Assembly: GCF_037975245.1 (NCBI RefSeq)
Contig: NC_092576.1
Span: 30,482,611-30,546,610 of the forward strand
DNA from: Apostichopus japonicus
Lineage: Eukaryota; Echinodermata; Holothuroidea; Aspidochirotida; Stichopodidae
Length of the DNA: 64,000 nucleotides
Direction of reading: 5' to 3'
Shown here: positions 11,510-24,125 of the stretch, piece by piece
Layout of the letters: every line of letters begins with the position of its first letter
Position numbering within the stretch: position 1 is the stretch's first letter
Program-made: the position numbers and the translations under genes
The notes under the pieces: model-generated
The model's input: only the letters and a program-made list of their open reading frames with translations
What the model was told of the DNA's origin: nothing
Databases searched by the model: none

Positions 11510-11855
11510 GTGCTTTTTACGTGCAAAGAAAACGGACACGGACCAAAAGTCAACTAAACCAAAAACAATCCCAGTCTGATAAACAACCACCAAAACCCAA
11601 CTGAAAACCCACAAACAGAAATCATTCAGTAACCCACAAATGTATATAATGTAGCGTTTAACGTCACGTCAAAAGGACACGGACCGAAAGGCCAACAGAA
11701 CCAAAACAATAAAGCTTTACAAACCAGCCCCAAAAAGCCAACTCTAACCCCCCCCAACGACCACACCCCCCCACACACGTAACAACTAACTCACTGAAAT
11801 CCGAGGTACGCCTTCCTGACAGTAGACGACAGGCTTGCGCATTACCTGCGAAGTT
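11510..11855 (-). mobile_element. Tx1-like LINE 3' end, inverted, 5'-truncated
   Basis: Read on the minus strand, the sequence repeats window bases 10-337: ORF2 tail RKPVVYCQEGVPRISVS then stop, followed by a 3' UTR with the two GGACACGGACC-type motifs and the terminal GCACGTAAAAAGCAC (complement at 11510-11524). It is a separate, diverged, inverted copy. Confidence 0.85.
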
Positions 11856-14653
11856 TTCCCAATACAGGTCTTTTCAGACCTCTAGCAGTGTTCCCCCTTT
11901 TCCTATGAGCGAGCAGAGATTTAAGCTCCTCGTGAACTCAGAAACACACACACTTAAAAATCATTAAGAAGTAACCAATGCTAAGAAAAAATAACAAGAA
12001 TATTTTCTATAACCTTGGTCGGAGGAAGAATAACAAAATGTACTCCAGAATCACATAAGTTGTGCGCTTACTTCTTTAATCATTGCATTTATTTATTTAA
12101 TTAAATAGCGACCAACCATCAATCGATGCGCGCCTTCAAAAATTTTCAGAAGGAAAAGATGGAACCACCTATGATTGTTGTCGTGCGGAGAAGGAAAATT
12201 TTGACGTCAGCGATAGATGCTACCAAAAGTGCAGATTTCTTTCCTTAAAGAACCAAAGGTTGTTTTTTTTTCAAGAGAAGAAGCGGACGACTTGGGTGGT
12301 ACAAAGAGGGAGTTTTTTTCAGGTAAATTACAACAACAAAGAGTTGTGTTGATCTTAACAATTTCAGTAACTTTGAGTGAGTGAATATCAATCGTATCTT
12401 TCGCTTGAAATGTTTTATAATAATGTAAAGTGATCCTTTTTGCGCACACATCTAAAAGACTACAAACGACTTGCATTTTGTATTTTTGGATGCACTTCGT
12501 GCTGGACATTTCCAGCAATTAAATTTCCAATTGACACTTCATTCAGTTTAAATCAGAACATGAATGTGGAAAATACTTCTTGAAAGTACACTTACTACTC
12601 TTAAGGAAGATAGGGTAGTTATAATAATAACAATTAACAATAAAACTGCCTCAGTTGACGACCCCAGTCTAATGAAAAATTAAAATAAAACCCGCTATTT
12701 TGTCACGAAAATTACTGCTGGAAATTGGTATTGCTGAGGCAGCTCTATTTGGAAATCTTTGCAGGATGCAAATTTATAGCAGATTTGCTGGGAAACAGTA
12801 CAAGAAGTTTAGCAAAATATATCCCTCAAATATCTATCCTCCTTTAAGTGATATACGTTGAAATTTTGATCACTATTTTGAAGACGTGTTACGTAACCTG
12901 TCAATAGATTTAGCCGTCTTTGTTATATTAATAGTCTACTCATGCAGCATGTACCTGACATGGGTATCTTCGAGGGGACGTCTCCAAAATTATACCTGAC
13001 CCATTTGAATAATCATCTGAATAGGGGTTTATATCGAGTGGCTAGGCAATTTATCGCGTGGGGTTTGATGCACAGAGGACCAGGCTGTCCAATATTCCAT
13101 CCTGTGGTTTCATGATGTGTAACGTAGAAGGAACTGTAGTGATTTCGTTTCGTCCACCCTCCTTCAGAATTGAACATTCTGTGACGGGTTTCCGGAAGTC
13201 CCTGATTTTCAGGAGTTGGAAAGTTTTTAGGAAGCGTGGACACAAAAACCAACTAGCGACGCGAGCGACTGACTTGGCCAGCCGTATATATTGTAGCGAA
13301 GGCCTTCTACAGCGATGGATTCTCGGATCTTAGTATGTTTAAGGATCTTTTCACAGAACGTTTATTTTTATCTGTGGATTTTACCCGAGGGACACTTTAT
13401 CCAACCTTAAATTCGACTTTACTTCGAGGAACATTTTAGCGTTACTAATTATATATAGCCTACCGTTGATTCTACCGATAGCACTTATACGTAGGTCCGC
13501 CTTACCTACTTATATCTATAGCCATCGCGCCGAGCGAGGACTGGTATTTTATTATATTCTAGATGTAGCGTGAGTATCCACACTTCTAAAAGGGGCTGGC
13601 GAAAATATTCGCCACCGATTCGTAGAGTGTTTACGTGTTCATACCTATATCATTTTAGTACCTAGAAGCTATTCGGTCGCGAAAGCGTTCACGCGATACA
13701 GCATATACCATTTATTTACTGGAAGCCACTGGATCGCGGAAGCCGTATATCATTTAGCGTCATAGCGCCATCATTAGCATCTAGCCCGTAGTATCTAGCC
13801 TTCCACCTTATATAGAGTCTGGTTGCTTCAACAGAAGCTGACTTATCCTGAGGATTCCGGCGTTAGCAACAATCCAGGATCTGAACGGTGAAAGGACATA
13901 GTATTTAAAGGTATGTCGATCTTTATATACTTTAGATTACTTTCTCCCATAGAAACATCTACAGAACTACAGAGGAAAAACTGGAAATCCGTGATGTCAC
14001 AGATGAAGAAGCTGTGCAAAACCTGTAAATGGTTAGTCAAAAGACAATACAATGATACAGGATCAGGTGTGATTATGACCTGGGCTCTCAGCAATCAAAT
14101 TTGAATTTGTGATTACGTACCTGCAGAACGTGTATTGCTAACCAAAGCAGACGAAAGGTTGAATATATATTTGTTCCGATCGTTGAATATATAACGTTAA
14201 CAGTGTGATCACTGTGTTGCTACGTAAGTTGCCGTCTCTGCAAGTACTAAGAGAACTGGTGATTTTTTTCCTTATGAAATGGATGTGTCACAACACCATT
14301 TACAACAAAGAAATGTAAGAATGAACGAGACTGTAAGAATTGTTTTTATTCAACGCCCATCCGCCAAAGTGCTAACGACATACATTATACGATATACAAA
14401 ACTACATGAAGCATTTTTTCTACGTATCCATGTTATAATGATGATAAAAACCTTTTCAAGTTGTGTATGTTAGCATTTTGAGTTGGCAGACTAGTCTGAA
14501 CAATTTAAAACTAAAAATAGATATCACAATCTGTTCAGATAAAAATATAAGTATTTATTGTTGCGTAGTTGTAGTTTTTTTTTTTTGTGAGTTGGCTGGG
14601 CCATCCGGCGAATTGTGTTATTCTGTAGTTTAACTTTCTTTTGTATATTATAG
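11856..14653. other. Mostly unassigned sequence
   Basis: A minus-strand frame at 12207-12518 (103 codons) and a plus-strand frame at 13913-14104 (ELQRKNWKSVMSQMKKLCKT) are open, but I recognise neither. 13440-13800 contains CpG-bearing words such as 'cgcggaagccgtatatcattta' repeated in variant form, suggesting an old repeat. None of this reaches family-level identification. Confidence 0.4.
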
Positions 14654-17260
14654 ATTAGTGACAGCACCACCCAGGAAGACCTAGACCGCATCGTGGAAAA
14701 CGTTGGCCAATGGGCAGCGGGCCGCGGATGCCCGGACATTTTCGGTGCAATAGTGGCCGACAAAGATAACATTACTCAGCGCCTCTTGCTGTGTCACATT
14801 GCATTATTCATTTTTACCAACAATGTTTTATTGCGTAACGAAAGATGCCCTTACGACCCACATGTACCCTACGTCACAACCTTTGCTATTATATTCCAGT
14901 GCATTGTGCGAGGCTGCATTTCGGTACATCGTCGGTGCATGAGGGTTTTCAGTCTAGTTTTTACCCAATTCTTTCTAGGGTGAGGTGGGGAGTAGGGGGG
15001 GGGGGTTGGTCTCGGTGAAGATATTCTGATTCTGAACTATATTATTTTGATTACCTGCGTGTCAAATGCCGTAACATATACCGCCACCCCTGCCCCATAT
15101 ACGAGACATGCCCATTTATATAATGATATCAGAACCAGGAAATCGAGCGACATGATTATCATTATTTCTTTCATATTTTATTTACATGTAAGGCTGCAAT
15201 AGACCAGTTGCAGGAAGGTTTGGGCAGCGTGGCAGACCTTACAAGAAACTTTGTGGCGGGGAAATCAAGTCCCTTAACGTACATGGGGATTAAAAAACTG
15301 TTCCAAATTAACTGGGTCGATGATGCCGAACGCCGTGTGGAAAAGGAGGAAGAGGACACGGTGTACTGTTGGGAACAGTTTCTACGAAAATGTGAGAGAA
15401 AGTAAAACAGTTCTCAGAACCGTATAGGACCATATTTAATTCCCGAAATATGTGATTATAGGACGAAATTACGATGGTTACCATGGGGGAAGGTTGTAAG
15501 GCGAGGGTTGTAAGGGGAGGGGAGGCGTTTCTTCTTCCTTAAGGGAGCTCAGATATGAGATTGCGGTACATTTGCAAAGTTTTCAACTAACTAGATGTGG
15601 AAGACATCGATAGTTTGACTGTTCATCATTTTGTAGCGAAATTTAATCAAGTTTAAAAAAACATTTGCACTTCACCAGTTTTTACAATTGTCAGCTGATT
15701 TACTACATCACCATCAGTTGCCTTTCAACATCAACAGACCAGCATTCCTTTTGAACTATCTCTTTTGTTCACCACTGGTCAGCCTTTTCAACATTGTCAC
15801 TCTATAGAATTTAGATCAGCCAAGCTCACTCTTGTTGAAATACCTTAACTACTGTACCCTAGCACAGTAGTTGTTTTTGTACCATGGCAACAACTGGCCA
15901 ATCAAGAGACAGTCTAAAAATAAGCACACTGCACAATCCGGTAGATCTATACCATGTGCAGTCATCTTAGTAGAAGGCTACCACCAAGGAACAAGTATTT
16001 TCTGCTAAGACTCGAGGAACTACTGTATACTACTACTCATCTTTTGCTACTGTTGGCCTTTGGGTCCGTGTCCTTTTCGCGGCACGTTGAACGCTGCGTT
16101 AATGAGAGATTGATGGGTTTCAGATGTTGTTTTGCAGACTGGGATTGTTTTTGTTGACCTTTGGTCCGTGTCCGTTTTCTTAGCACGTAAAAAGCACTAC
16201 TCATCTACACTATGTTATCAGCTACAATATCTACTTAGGAATTCTCCCATATATTTAATTTTGGATCTCATCTGCAAAAACTTTCATCGCTTGTGTTATC
16301 CAAGGAGGGGTTAATCTCAAGTGTATTTTTGTTTGGACGTGTTTCGTCAGAAAATTAAATGGACATCATGCCTCCGGGCCCCAGATAACAGGAGTTATTC
16401 ATTTCCACTGGTGAGCTTATGCACTTTTATTTTATGTTAGGCATTGATATATCGAATACCAACAATTGACACAATTGCCTATGACAATTAGTGATCAATG
16501 CTTTGCAGCAAGGTGAACTTTTCATATAGTAATTCGATCCAACTTATTCCGTATATGCATGTTTGCTTAGTTGTAAGTATGCAGGTATGTTGTCCAAAGT
16601 GATCTTCGTTAAAATGGCGGAGGGGATGGCTGGGGAGGGGGGCGGGGTGACTTTCGCTACTCCTAACTGATAACTCGAACCTATTTGTATGAATCAATGG
16701 TATTAATGGGGGGGGGGTGGAAATGTGAATGAACAATGGAACATTTAACTTTACAAAGACCCTTGAGCTTATAAATGCACCCTTTGCTCACGAAATGTCT
16801 GAACACAACTTACCTAATTGATATGAAAAGGTTTACAATTACATAAATATTAAGTCTTCTCATCACGTCTAACATGTCTCTGTTGCCATAACCTGTTGAC
16901 TTACTGTAATATGCGGAATTGTCAACACGGTGCCGTGAGATAATTGTATTAATGAAAATTCTAGTAGCATGTCCAGCCTGATCGAAGCTCCTACTTAGTT
17001 TAAGAGAGATTTCGGTTACGAAGAAAGGCAAAGATGAAAAGTAATCCGATATTTGTTTTAATTTTTAACAGGAGGTGAATGTTCTATGGAAATTGGCGAG
17101 GACAGAGCAGCTGCCACCTCCGTCACTGGGGTGAACCACGTATTGAGGTTTGTGTTAGGAGCCGATGTGGTGCCACTGACTGGATTCCACAAACATTTAC
17201 AAATAAGTTTTTTACACCCGTTCAAGGAAGGAGGAACTTGCCAACATGATCGACTTTTGG
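14654..17260 (+). pseudogene. HECT-domain (G2E3-like) E3 ligase gene fragment
   Basis: Three exon-like blocks with acceptors. (a) From 14654: ISDSTTQEDLDRIVENVGQW, GCPDIFGAIV and a hydrophobic run. (b) 15193-15401: AAIDQLQEGLGSVADL, LTYMGIKKLFQINW and EEEDTVYCWEQFL, ending at a GT donor. (c) From 17072: VNHVLRFVLGADVVPLTGFH then ISFLHPFKEGGTC. Block (b) resembles the '-LQEGL-' and '-EEETVYAWE-FL-' region and block (c) the 'F-F-TG-D-LPP-GF...TC' C-lobe of invertebrate G2E3-like HECT ligases. The Thr-Cys at block (c) residue 52 (from ATG 17086) fits the catalytic Cys. The (b)/(c) phases do not match, so an exon is missing, and a LINE sits in that intron. After the Cys the frame is not HECT-like, so the end is broken. 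Confidence 0.55.
16043..16195 (+). mobile_element. Short 5'-truncated Tx1-like LINE insertion with 11-bp target duplication
   Basis: It matches bases 180-337 of the window, including both GGTCCGTGTCC motifs and the GCACGTAAAAAGC end. The flanks carry a direct repeat ACTACTCATCT at 16032-16042 and 16196-16206, the mark of target-primed reverse transcription. There is no poly-A, so the 3' terminus is the AAAAAGC motif itself. It lies in an intron of the HECT-like gene. Confidence 0.85.
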
Positions 17261-17429
17261 CCTGGAACTCCATTATATCTGGGTACACGTTTTCAGTCCG
17301 ACACGTTTTCAGTCCGAAAAAAGTCGGAGCTTCAGTATACACTGTTCATTAATATACCGTTGTTACAACCTAGTGTGGTGATCACTTGCCGAAATGTTCC
17401 GAACTCCAACCTTGCATTCCATGGTTGTT

Positions 17430-18000
17430 TCTTGGTGATATGCTAAAATCCAGGATGTCTGTAAAAGGGTGAACAAAATCGTGTCAGATGAGGTGGTTGT
17501 AGTCCAGGTAGGCACCAATAATGTGCAGAAGGAGTCACAAAACAGTCAGTCTAGGTACCATGAATTGATGTGTCGACTAGCATCAACTCGGGCTAAAGTT
17601 GTCATATGTAGTTTGTTGCCAAGATTTGACAACAAGGTTCTGTCAGAAAAGATTGTAACTTTGAATGGATTATTGTATAGTCTGTGTGCCGACTTCGGCT
17701 TCACATTTGTTGACATGTGGTCATCTTTGCAGGGTAGAAGGGATCTGTTCGCCAGGGATGGTTTGGATAAAATTACCAATGCTAGAAGTATTCGTAAAAA
17801 AATTACTGTGCTTCTCGAGGATCTGAAACCGGATGTGTTTGGTATCACCGAATCTTGGTTAAGGGAGGACATTGATAGTGCTGAGGTTTCTCACCCGGGG
17901 TATGGTTGTGTATCGTCAGGACAGAAGGGATACTCTAACGGGGTTGTTGGGGGAGTTTTACTGTATGTTACTAAATTTATGGATGAAGGCTATGTTCCTA
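17430..18000 (+). pseudogene. CR1-type LINE, 5' part: SGNH esterase joined to endonuclease remnant
   Basis: The frame contains an SGNH/GDSL-like part: VVVVQVGTNNVQKES (the GTN block), RAKVVICSLLPRFDNK and ARDGL. It passes directly into the start of an apurinic endonuclease (NARSIRKKI, LEDLKPDVFGITESWLR) and then to FMDEGYVP, normally found just before the RT. Esterase ORF1 and EN-RT ORF2 of CR1/L2 elements are normally separate, so two internal deletions have fused three pieces, all in frame. There is no ATG (17469 is GTG). At 18000 the frame is cut by a 7-kb DNA transposon and resumes at 25021. Confidence 0.85.
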
Positions 18001-18479
18001 CACTGTAAATTTTAATTAGTCATATACACATGCCAAAATGGTCAAATGACTAATTTTGCATTAGTCATATGACTAATTAAAATGGCTAAAGACCAATGAA
18101 AGTTAGTCATTGTCCAAAATAGTGACGAAGCATAATTAGTCAATTGGGAATCACGAAATTTGATTTCAAAGCTTTATTTGTTATTTTTGGTCTTCAAGGT
18201 TTTTTGTTATTTACTTACAAACAACTTCCGCGCCACAATATGGATGAATATTAAAAAAATTGTTTATAAAATCACCAATAATTAAAAACCCAAGGAATAA
18301 TGGATATGCTATATAACAATTTTCGGTTAAGTGTAAACTCTAAGACGTCATAAGAAAAATTTCCACAAATTTTTTGGGGAAATTGATAACTACTTATAGC
18401 AAAACCTTAATTAGGTTAAGGCGATATTCCAGCACCGGTACTAAAACGTCTTCGTCATTTGACTAATTTAGAATTCACA

Positions 18480-18614
18480 AATGACGTCAGATATACGTAG
18501 TCGCGCGTGCGCACTCTGCAGGCGCCAGGCCTCTAGCTCTCGATGATTCCGACGCCATATTTGATACTGCAGTAAGAAATTCTGGAGCCGAGAAAATGTC
18601 TGCAATCGCAAGGT
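18480..18614 (+). promoter_or_regulatory. CpG-rich putative promoter and first exon inside the 7-kb element
   Basis: The sequence 'gcgcgtgcgcac' near 18502 resembles an NRF1-type site, in the only CpG-rich patch near the left end. It is followed by ATG-TCT-GCA-ATC-GCA-AG and a plausible donor (gtgggt) near 18613. Joined to an acceptor at about 20633 the frame would continue for about 30 codons. This is suggestive of the start of the element's internal gene. Purely sequence-based. Confidence 0.35.
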
Positions 18615-19699
18615 GGGTGTATCTTATAACTTTACTAAATTGTGATTTAATTGCAAGTTATTCTTTATTTAGTATTTTTAGAATAGATAGTTAAATTGAT
18701 GACAAGTAAATTACCAGTTTTAGTTCTGCTTAGCAACAACGAACGTTCGTCGTTCTAGCCTAACGTTATGCCGTATGCATGATATGTGCAGGATACCTCA
18801 TACTCATAGGCCTAACGTGATTCAATAGGCTATGATGTGCACAAAAATTTATCTTTCTTTATTTGTGTAAAGTTCATTCTCAGGACCATTAAATGTTAAC
18901 CTGAGTAGGGCTTAGCTTATTTACTGTTCAAATCGATGAAATTGTCAGACTGAAAGTAACGGTGAACAGCGTTATAACTACGGTGGTCGGCACTGGGCGG
19001 GCCCGACCAGCACGGAGGATTTTTGCCCACCACTCCGGATGCAAAACACTGCTTCCGACCGGCACTAATTTCACATAAAAAAAACTGCTTAAAACGTAAC
19101 TATTTGTGAATAAATGTGTTACTTGCATTAATATTTCCGTCCTTAATCGTGTTTTATTTGCAATTGTACAAGAATCATGTTTTGCAAGGACAATTTTCCT
19201 GAATGTTTGAGATTTAAAAATCTAAAAAAACTGAAACCAAATCACAATCTAACTTCTTGTACACGTGCACATTAGCGTGAACCAGAGCCTAACATACAGG
19301 AAGGCTATAATCCTACTTATGGAGAACAGGACCTAAACTCCCTAGCTAGGTGTAAAAAAATCGGTTTGCTGTAGGGCAAATTTCGCACTCCAGCGGATCT
19401 GTACTTTTTTTTAGCCAGCTAGATGGTAAACATCCCTTTTCATATCATGTATCACTGGATTGGGGGTTTACAGCATTTGGTCAAGTTTTCTCGAAAGGGT
19501 GTATTACAATAACGTTTCTGGAAAAGTTTGTCCAGTACACGTGTCATGATTATACCGGGGCTGAGCTATACAGCAGCTTGAAGGTCCTCTGTTCATACAC
19601 TGCAATACGATGTGGTGAATTGAACTGAAACTGTTTCGCAAATAAGCTTGCATAAAATTTTCACCGAATAGTCACTTATATCTCTAACCCTATGGCAAC

Positions 19700-19835
19700 C
19701 TAACAACACACTAAGTCAATGGGGGAAATCAAGCCTAACCATATGTTTATTCGCTGAACCTGTAACGCAGTAGGCTGGCATTAAAATTATCCATGGTTTA
19801 GAGGGCTGTACTACTATTATGCAGATATTAACGTT
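19700..19835. repeat. Dispersed repeat copy (aacacactaagtcaatggg family)
   Basis: 'cctaacaacacactaagtcaatggggga...gcctaaccatatgtttattcgctgaac' is closely matched at 30985-31085, and its first part again at 31128-31155. No coding potential. It is probably a short interspersed or MITE-type repeat. Confidence 0.6.
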
Positions 19836-20969
19836 ACGGTCTATGGTCTTTGTAGTTAGCATATATGTGTGGCGTAGCTTAATTGTTTTGTTTGACTTTT
19901 GGTATGTCAACATGGGTTTTCTGTAGTTCTTGGGGGCATATTTTTAATGCAAATGGCTAATTCCCATTTTCAATTGTAGTTGCGTACCACTCGTTGAACA
20001 AGGCTAACAATGTACAAGGCGCAGGTAAAGGCTATACTTATGTGCTGTTTTTATCAGACTTTCGAGTAGCCCATTGTCACAATCATTGATAAGTGACTAA
20101 GAAATTTTATTTATGAGGTTTGCTAACGAGGAAGATTTGCAAGAATTATATATAGTATTGACTCTCGGACATTTGGTAGTGGCGGATTTTAGTGTATAAG
20201 GCAATTGTTTTAATGTTTTGAGGGAGATAAAATTGGACTATATTTCATTAAAAATGCCAGATTTCTACAGTTTCGAGTGAAATTCAATTAACCAATGCGA
20301 ATTGTATCCATCGATATTTGGATTAGTCTCATTCTGTTGGTGTATGTAAGAAACAAAAAGTGAATTCATCAATCTCATTAACACATTTGAAAATCAAGGG
20401 CACTACGGTCAATGGCAGGTTGTTCCTACTAGGCAGAAACCGTACTGAGCCCTATATTTGTTATCCAAAATTTAAATTTTAAAGTATTATACTTTTTTGG
20501 GTCAACTATGCTCTTTATACTTTTTTTGGCAATTGCACTTTTTATGCCAATTAAGATCTCTAGTGATGTCAAGAGTGAAGAATTCCTAAACACTTCCTGA
20601 TAAATTTGAATTTGTTAGTGATTTTTCAGAATGCTGTTGGGTGTGATCATGTTGAGTGCCAAATCATGCCACAGTAATGACTGTTTCTGCCTTCATGATA
20701 TTGTGGGGAAATGTCAATGATGTAATGGCTTCAAATAAGGAGAAATTACATGACTGAACAGCATTGGCAATTTAGCACTCAGCCTGTGACACCCCAGAAA
20801 TATTGAAATTTTAGCTGCTCCTGCACTAACACCCACAAGAAGTAACCTTTATATTCAAGTTGAGTTTTCCCCTCACAACCAATAATGTAAATATCAGTGA
20901 ATGGTGTGCAAGTAGGTTTATTTGTCAAACCCTGAAATTGATATTTGTGTATATTTATTTCCAACAGGT

Positions 20970-23643
20970 ATGCAAAGAAGAGGGCATCCATGATTTGATT
21001 ATAGCTCCATGGTTGTAGGAAGGTCTTATGAAGTATGGCAAATCTGTACTACTTAAGGTGTGCCAGTCGATGAAAAGAAAGGATGAGGTCTTTTCCTGGG
21101 CAGTTGATGAGATGCAAGGGCAACGAGATGAGCAGAGTAAGAAGGGTACATTCCATTATTTGGTTATTTATTAATATTCAGTGAGGAAGTGTTGAATGAC
21201 TTATCTCTTTGATTTAATAGAGCCCAAGTCGGGAATGGTTTAAAGATTCAGGTAACATGGAATTAGAGGAGGGACTTAACCTTAGATGTAATGTTGCACA
21301 GTAAACCAGTATTTGAAAAAAAATATTGGTAATTACCAGTTCAAGCAAGGTACGATACCACAAAAATGAAAGGACCGAAGTACCATCAGTGGCAATACTT
21401 ATGAAATAGTGTAACTGGTGATAGCATGTATTACACATTCTGAAGACAAAGTAAAGTATGTTGCTTATTTATCTTGGGAACCCAAGTATTTCTGTGAAAA
21501 CACTGTATTATCGGGTGCCATTTTTGTCAGTACAACTAGTACTTGTTTTCAACAGTACCATGCAATTTCACTCAGATGGGTTCATCAGCACGAAAGCAAG
21601 CATGAAATAGTGGATCCTAAATAATTGAAGCAGACATTTTGCCTGTCATGTTTATGACACACATGTCTATGATTGCTTGTGTGGTGCTTCCTGGGTCAGT
21701 ACTAAAAAGGAATCCTGATCAATGAAGGGAGACTATTTGGCTGGTGATATCAGCAGAGCTCTGACAAGGTTTATAATAGTTACATTGTTATGAATTGCAA
21801 TAAAGTCCTGGTGAGAAGGAGCCATGTTATGAATTTGTATGAAGTCCACGAAGCGGCTATCCTGAGGTTTGTCCGATTTAACAAGAACACAAGGTGCTGC
21901 AGAACAATAAAGACTAAGCGTTATTCAGAAACATTAAAATTTCAATGTATAAGAGAAGTAACCGACTTTATATGGGTATCATATGTCATTGTACACATCT
22001 AATTATAAATCTTATTTATTTTGTCAACAGATGCCACTGCTGTAGCTGCTGTGCTTGGTATTCCATTGCTGTTGAAGGAGAAAATAAAAAGCTTCCTTAT
22101 ATTTGCTGATGAAAGTGTAAGGACATATTAACCCTTCAAGTCCCATGGGATCTTGTCATAATTGATTTGCAAGTGCACTTTTGAAAAAATTTAAACTAGA
22201 CTTTACCATTTCGCTACGTTACAGGACTGTTGGTGTCATTCGAAAGAGCTAATCTTTTTTCAGAAAATGACACTTTTTCATTGGGGGCGGGGGGGGGGAG
22301 ATATTGAATACTGCCCTCCACCACACAAGGGCAGTCCGGACAAAGGGGGAAAAGTTCCCCTTTACAGTGTTGTATATATATATATATATTTCACTTGGGA
22401 ACTGGCATTTTTTTGACAAAATATGAATGAAAATTAGACAAAATTGGCATAAAATCCAACAAAGTTTGCTTGAAATTCTAATGTAACCTCAAAAGCCAAA
22501 AAAGGGTCAAGTACCAAAAAAAATCGAAATTTTGAAAAACAAGTCTCTAGGATCAAGGGCATGTAGTGTGGGGGAAACTTCTGCCAGCCATGTTAAGTCC
22601 GCCGCCATTCAGTGGGGTGGGGTGCTGCGGAACTGTATGAGGTTCTTGTTGTATTCGCCATTGTGTGCCCTTTTTCAACACAAAGTGCCCCTTTTGTGGG
22701 GATTTGTCCCCTGCCCTATTCCCATGTAGGCGTCCCTGTTTGTACATTCTTTTACCAAAAGAATATATGTGGATGCCTTTATGATCTGTAGATAGCTCCT
22801 AATGTTTTTATTAGTGATATATATGGTCAATTCCATTTAAACTTAGCATGGTGGTGATAGTATAAACATTTGCCATTTTATTAATTTTCATGAGTGGACA
22901 GGGACAGCAATGAATTTCCTACAAAACGCTTGTAAATCTCATAAGAAGTAATGTGATGGGTGTTAAACCAAAATTAATAGCCAGTTTGAATTTCATCTTG
23001 AAAGCAAATGTTTTTTCATGGTATTTGGAGACAACAGTTGGCACTAACTCAAGGTGAAGAGTTGGTCTCTGAAAATGTAGGCCATGTGACCATACCTTTG
23101 ACGCATAAGGAACAGCTGTGCAAAAAATATGACCTGTAAAACTGTTCATAATCTAAGCACATTAGTATTATAAATTTCATATCAATATATGTGTGGAGTG
23201 TATGGTTTTGGCAGATTGTTTTGTGATTTTATTGTTACTTTTGAATTGTTCAGGGTTAGTGTTAGAACTCATTTTTAACAGAGAAAACAAATTTGCCAAA
23301 CTTAAATGCAGCTTGATTGGTCGGGATTTATTTTACTTGTCGTGAAACTGCATGCAGCTAGACAACAGCCATTTTGCTTAAAATCACACTTGAATGGGAA
23401 TTTAAAAAGTGGTGTAGAAAGCCAAATTATTTCAGGTTCAAGTAGGGTGACTAAAAGCCACATTGATACCAATAATCACCTGTACAATACCATACCATGT
23501 AAAATATTATGGTGTATTTTCTTGCTTATAGAATGAAGACCCCCAAGCCTCTACATCAGGGGAAATGGTGCCACTTATGGAGAATCAACCTGCTTTACAA
23601 TATTTCTTGATGGGGAAGAAATTGGATCTTGCAGTCTGCTGAT
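20970..23643 (+). CDS. Three-exon gene of unknown family carried by the 7-kb element
   Basis: Exon A (20970-21137) reads VCKEEGIHDLIIAPWL, one TAG, then EGLMKYGKSVLLKVCQSMKR and AVDEMQGQRDEQ. Exon B (22031-22120) reads ATAVAAVLGIPLLLKEKIKS then FLIFADES. Exon C (23533-23643) reads NEDPQASTSGEMVPLMENQP and MGKKLDLAVC, then stop. Acceptor and donor dinucleotides are present, and the phases agree at both junctions (A/B split codon AAT, B/C phase 0), which argues for a real spliced transcript. A possible AATAAA lies near 24512. No family recognised. It may be a captured host gene or the element's own accessory gene. Confidence 0.5.
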
Positions 23644-24125
23644 TTCGGATTTGTCTTCATACATTGCATCGTTTTACGTTTTACGTTACCCCACTATTTG
23701 AAAGAAGACCATGGTATTCATTCAGAAAATCATCTTAAGCATTAATGACAATTTTAAGTTAGACCTTTCCATTTTAAGTGTGTTGGAGAGGGTTAATCAA
23801 AACCTCTAGGTGTAAAAACAAGAATAGACCTCTGACCGTTGTCGTTTGTCTGCTGTTAAAACAAAATTATCATACTTTTAAACTAGTTGATACTTAAAAT
23901 GTAATTCATAATAAGATTTAAATATTTAGCCCTCTACATCAAGGGAAATTGTCCCACTTGTGCAGAATAAACCCACTTTACAATATTTGGTGGGGAAGAA
24001 GTTGGCTCTAGCAGTTGGTTGATTTCAGCTCTGTCAGCATACATAGCATCATACTATGTTTTCAACTTGGCTTATCTCACTGTTTGTAAAGAAGACCATG
24101 GTCTTCATCCAGAAAATCATCCAGT
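23533..24125. repeat. Tandem duplication of the terminal exon and its 3' flank
   Basis: Exon C (PQASTSGEMVPLMENQP...) and its downstream sequence recur about 400 bp later. 23937-24042 encodes PSTSREIVPLVQNKPTLQYL and VGKKLALAVG then stop. The following 'agaagaccatggt-ttcat-cagaaaatcatc' is shared (about 23704 and 24091). The second copy has its own 'tttag' acceptor, so alternative last exons are possible. Confidence 0.65.

Noticed and set aside
12207-12518. 103-codon minus-strand frame as a gene
   Set aside because: No recognisable motif, overlapping open frame in another phase, AT-rich low-complexity composition, no splice support.
17469-18005. SGNH frame as a cellular esterase gene
   Set aside because: It starts with GTG, runs straight into a LINE endonuclease and RT entry sequence, and the RT resumes after the 7-kb insertion. 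It is retrotransposon ORF1.
22255-22750. Inverted G-run/C-run words as a transposon end
   Set aside because: Only short GGGG/CCCC words and a (TA)n tract are shared; no consistent terminal repeat or target duplication.
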